NCBI GenBank assembly: GCA_900542835.1
Contig: UQPB01000042.1
Span: forward strand, 1 to 27,644
Source: an uncultured Pelosinus sp.
Lineage (GTDB): Bacteria > Bacillota > Negativicutes > Sporomusales > Acetonemataceae
DNA: 27,644 nucleotides
Direction of reading: 5' to 3'
Below the pieces are notes generated by a model, which worked only from the letters and a program-made list of their open reading frames with translations, did not search any database and was not told the DNA's origin. Both the position numbers and the translations under genes were made by a program. This document shows, one piece after another, positions 27,592-27,644 of this stretch. Numbering within the stretch: the first letter of the stretch is position 1; the number at the start of each line of letters is the position of its first letter.

Positions 27592-27644
27592 CAGGCCGTT
27601 GATAAAGCCCCATCTACGTTGTTGGCCTCGCGATCCCATTGCTA

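Noticed and set aside
27592..27644. End of a further gene at the window edge
   Set aside because: A minus-strand terminator at 27571-27591 implies one, but the remaining 53 nt do not show a recognisable coding end, so no CDS is called.

Overview
The window (about 27.6 kb, GC-rich) comes from an endospore-forming bacterium that also has an outer membrane. Sporulation genes (spoIVA, a spoIIP homologue, a DUF1614 gene) lie on the same stretch as a TonB-dependent receptor and an autotransporter beta-domain. That combination points to the Negativicutes, most likely a Sporomusaceae-type organism. The species cannot be named from sequence alone. All genes are on the minus strand except one small coiled-coil gene on the plus strand at 10.8 kb.

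Layout in plus coordinates. 0.2-2.0 kb: three tightly linked minus-strand genes, an intracellular-type subtilisin followed by a 42-residue membrane peptide and a 200-residue exported protein of unknown function, the last two joined by an ATGA overlap. 2.2-8.55 kb: a 439-residue protein of unknown function and, upstream of it, a 1641-residue giant. The giant carries an extended autotransporter-type signal peptide, a passenger region, an autotransporter barrel, a Pro/Ala linker and a complete TonB-dependent receptor (plug plus barrel) in one reading frame. 8.7-10.37 kb: a non-coding leader holding three cobalamin riboswitches in a row, with two good promoters and two intrinsic terminators. 10.8-14.8 kb: coiled-coil gene, peptidase E, a MetE-C-like (YxjG/YxjH type) methyltransferase with a LysR regulator, and tRNA-Pro(GGG). 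15.1-17.8 kb: thrB, hom and a ThrR/PheB-type ACT regulator in one operon. 18.1-20.9 kb: an exported protein and spoIVA with a sigma-E-like promoter. 21.0-27.4 kb: gpsA, plsY, der, a DUF512 radical-SAM protein, spoIIP and a DUF1614 membrane protein.

A dispersed repeat of about 250 bp occupies most gene-free stretches. It is built from degenerate 9-10-nt CTCCGTGT / ACACGGAG units flanking an ATTGATCAAT core. I count three full or near-full copies, one copy cut by the window edge and two fragments, in both orientations.

The strongest candidate for something undescribed is the 8.55-10.37 kb control region plus the double-barrel fusion it precedes. B12 sensing by three riboswitch modules, one with a decayed terminator and one with an altered core, appears to control a single polypeptide that combines a type V secretion unit with a TonB-dependent importer. 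Cobalamin or a related corrinoid is the inferred substrate. The neighbouring MetE-like gene may add to a B12 and methionine theme, but that link is weak.
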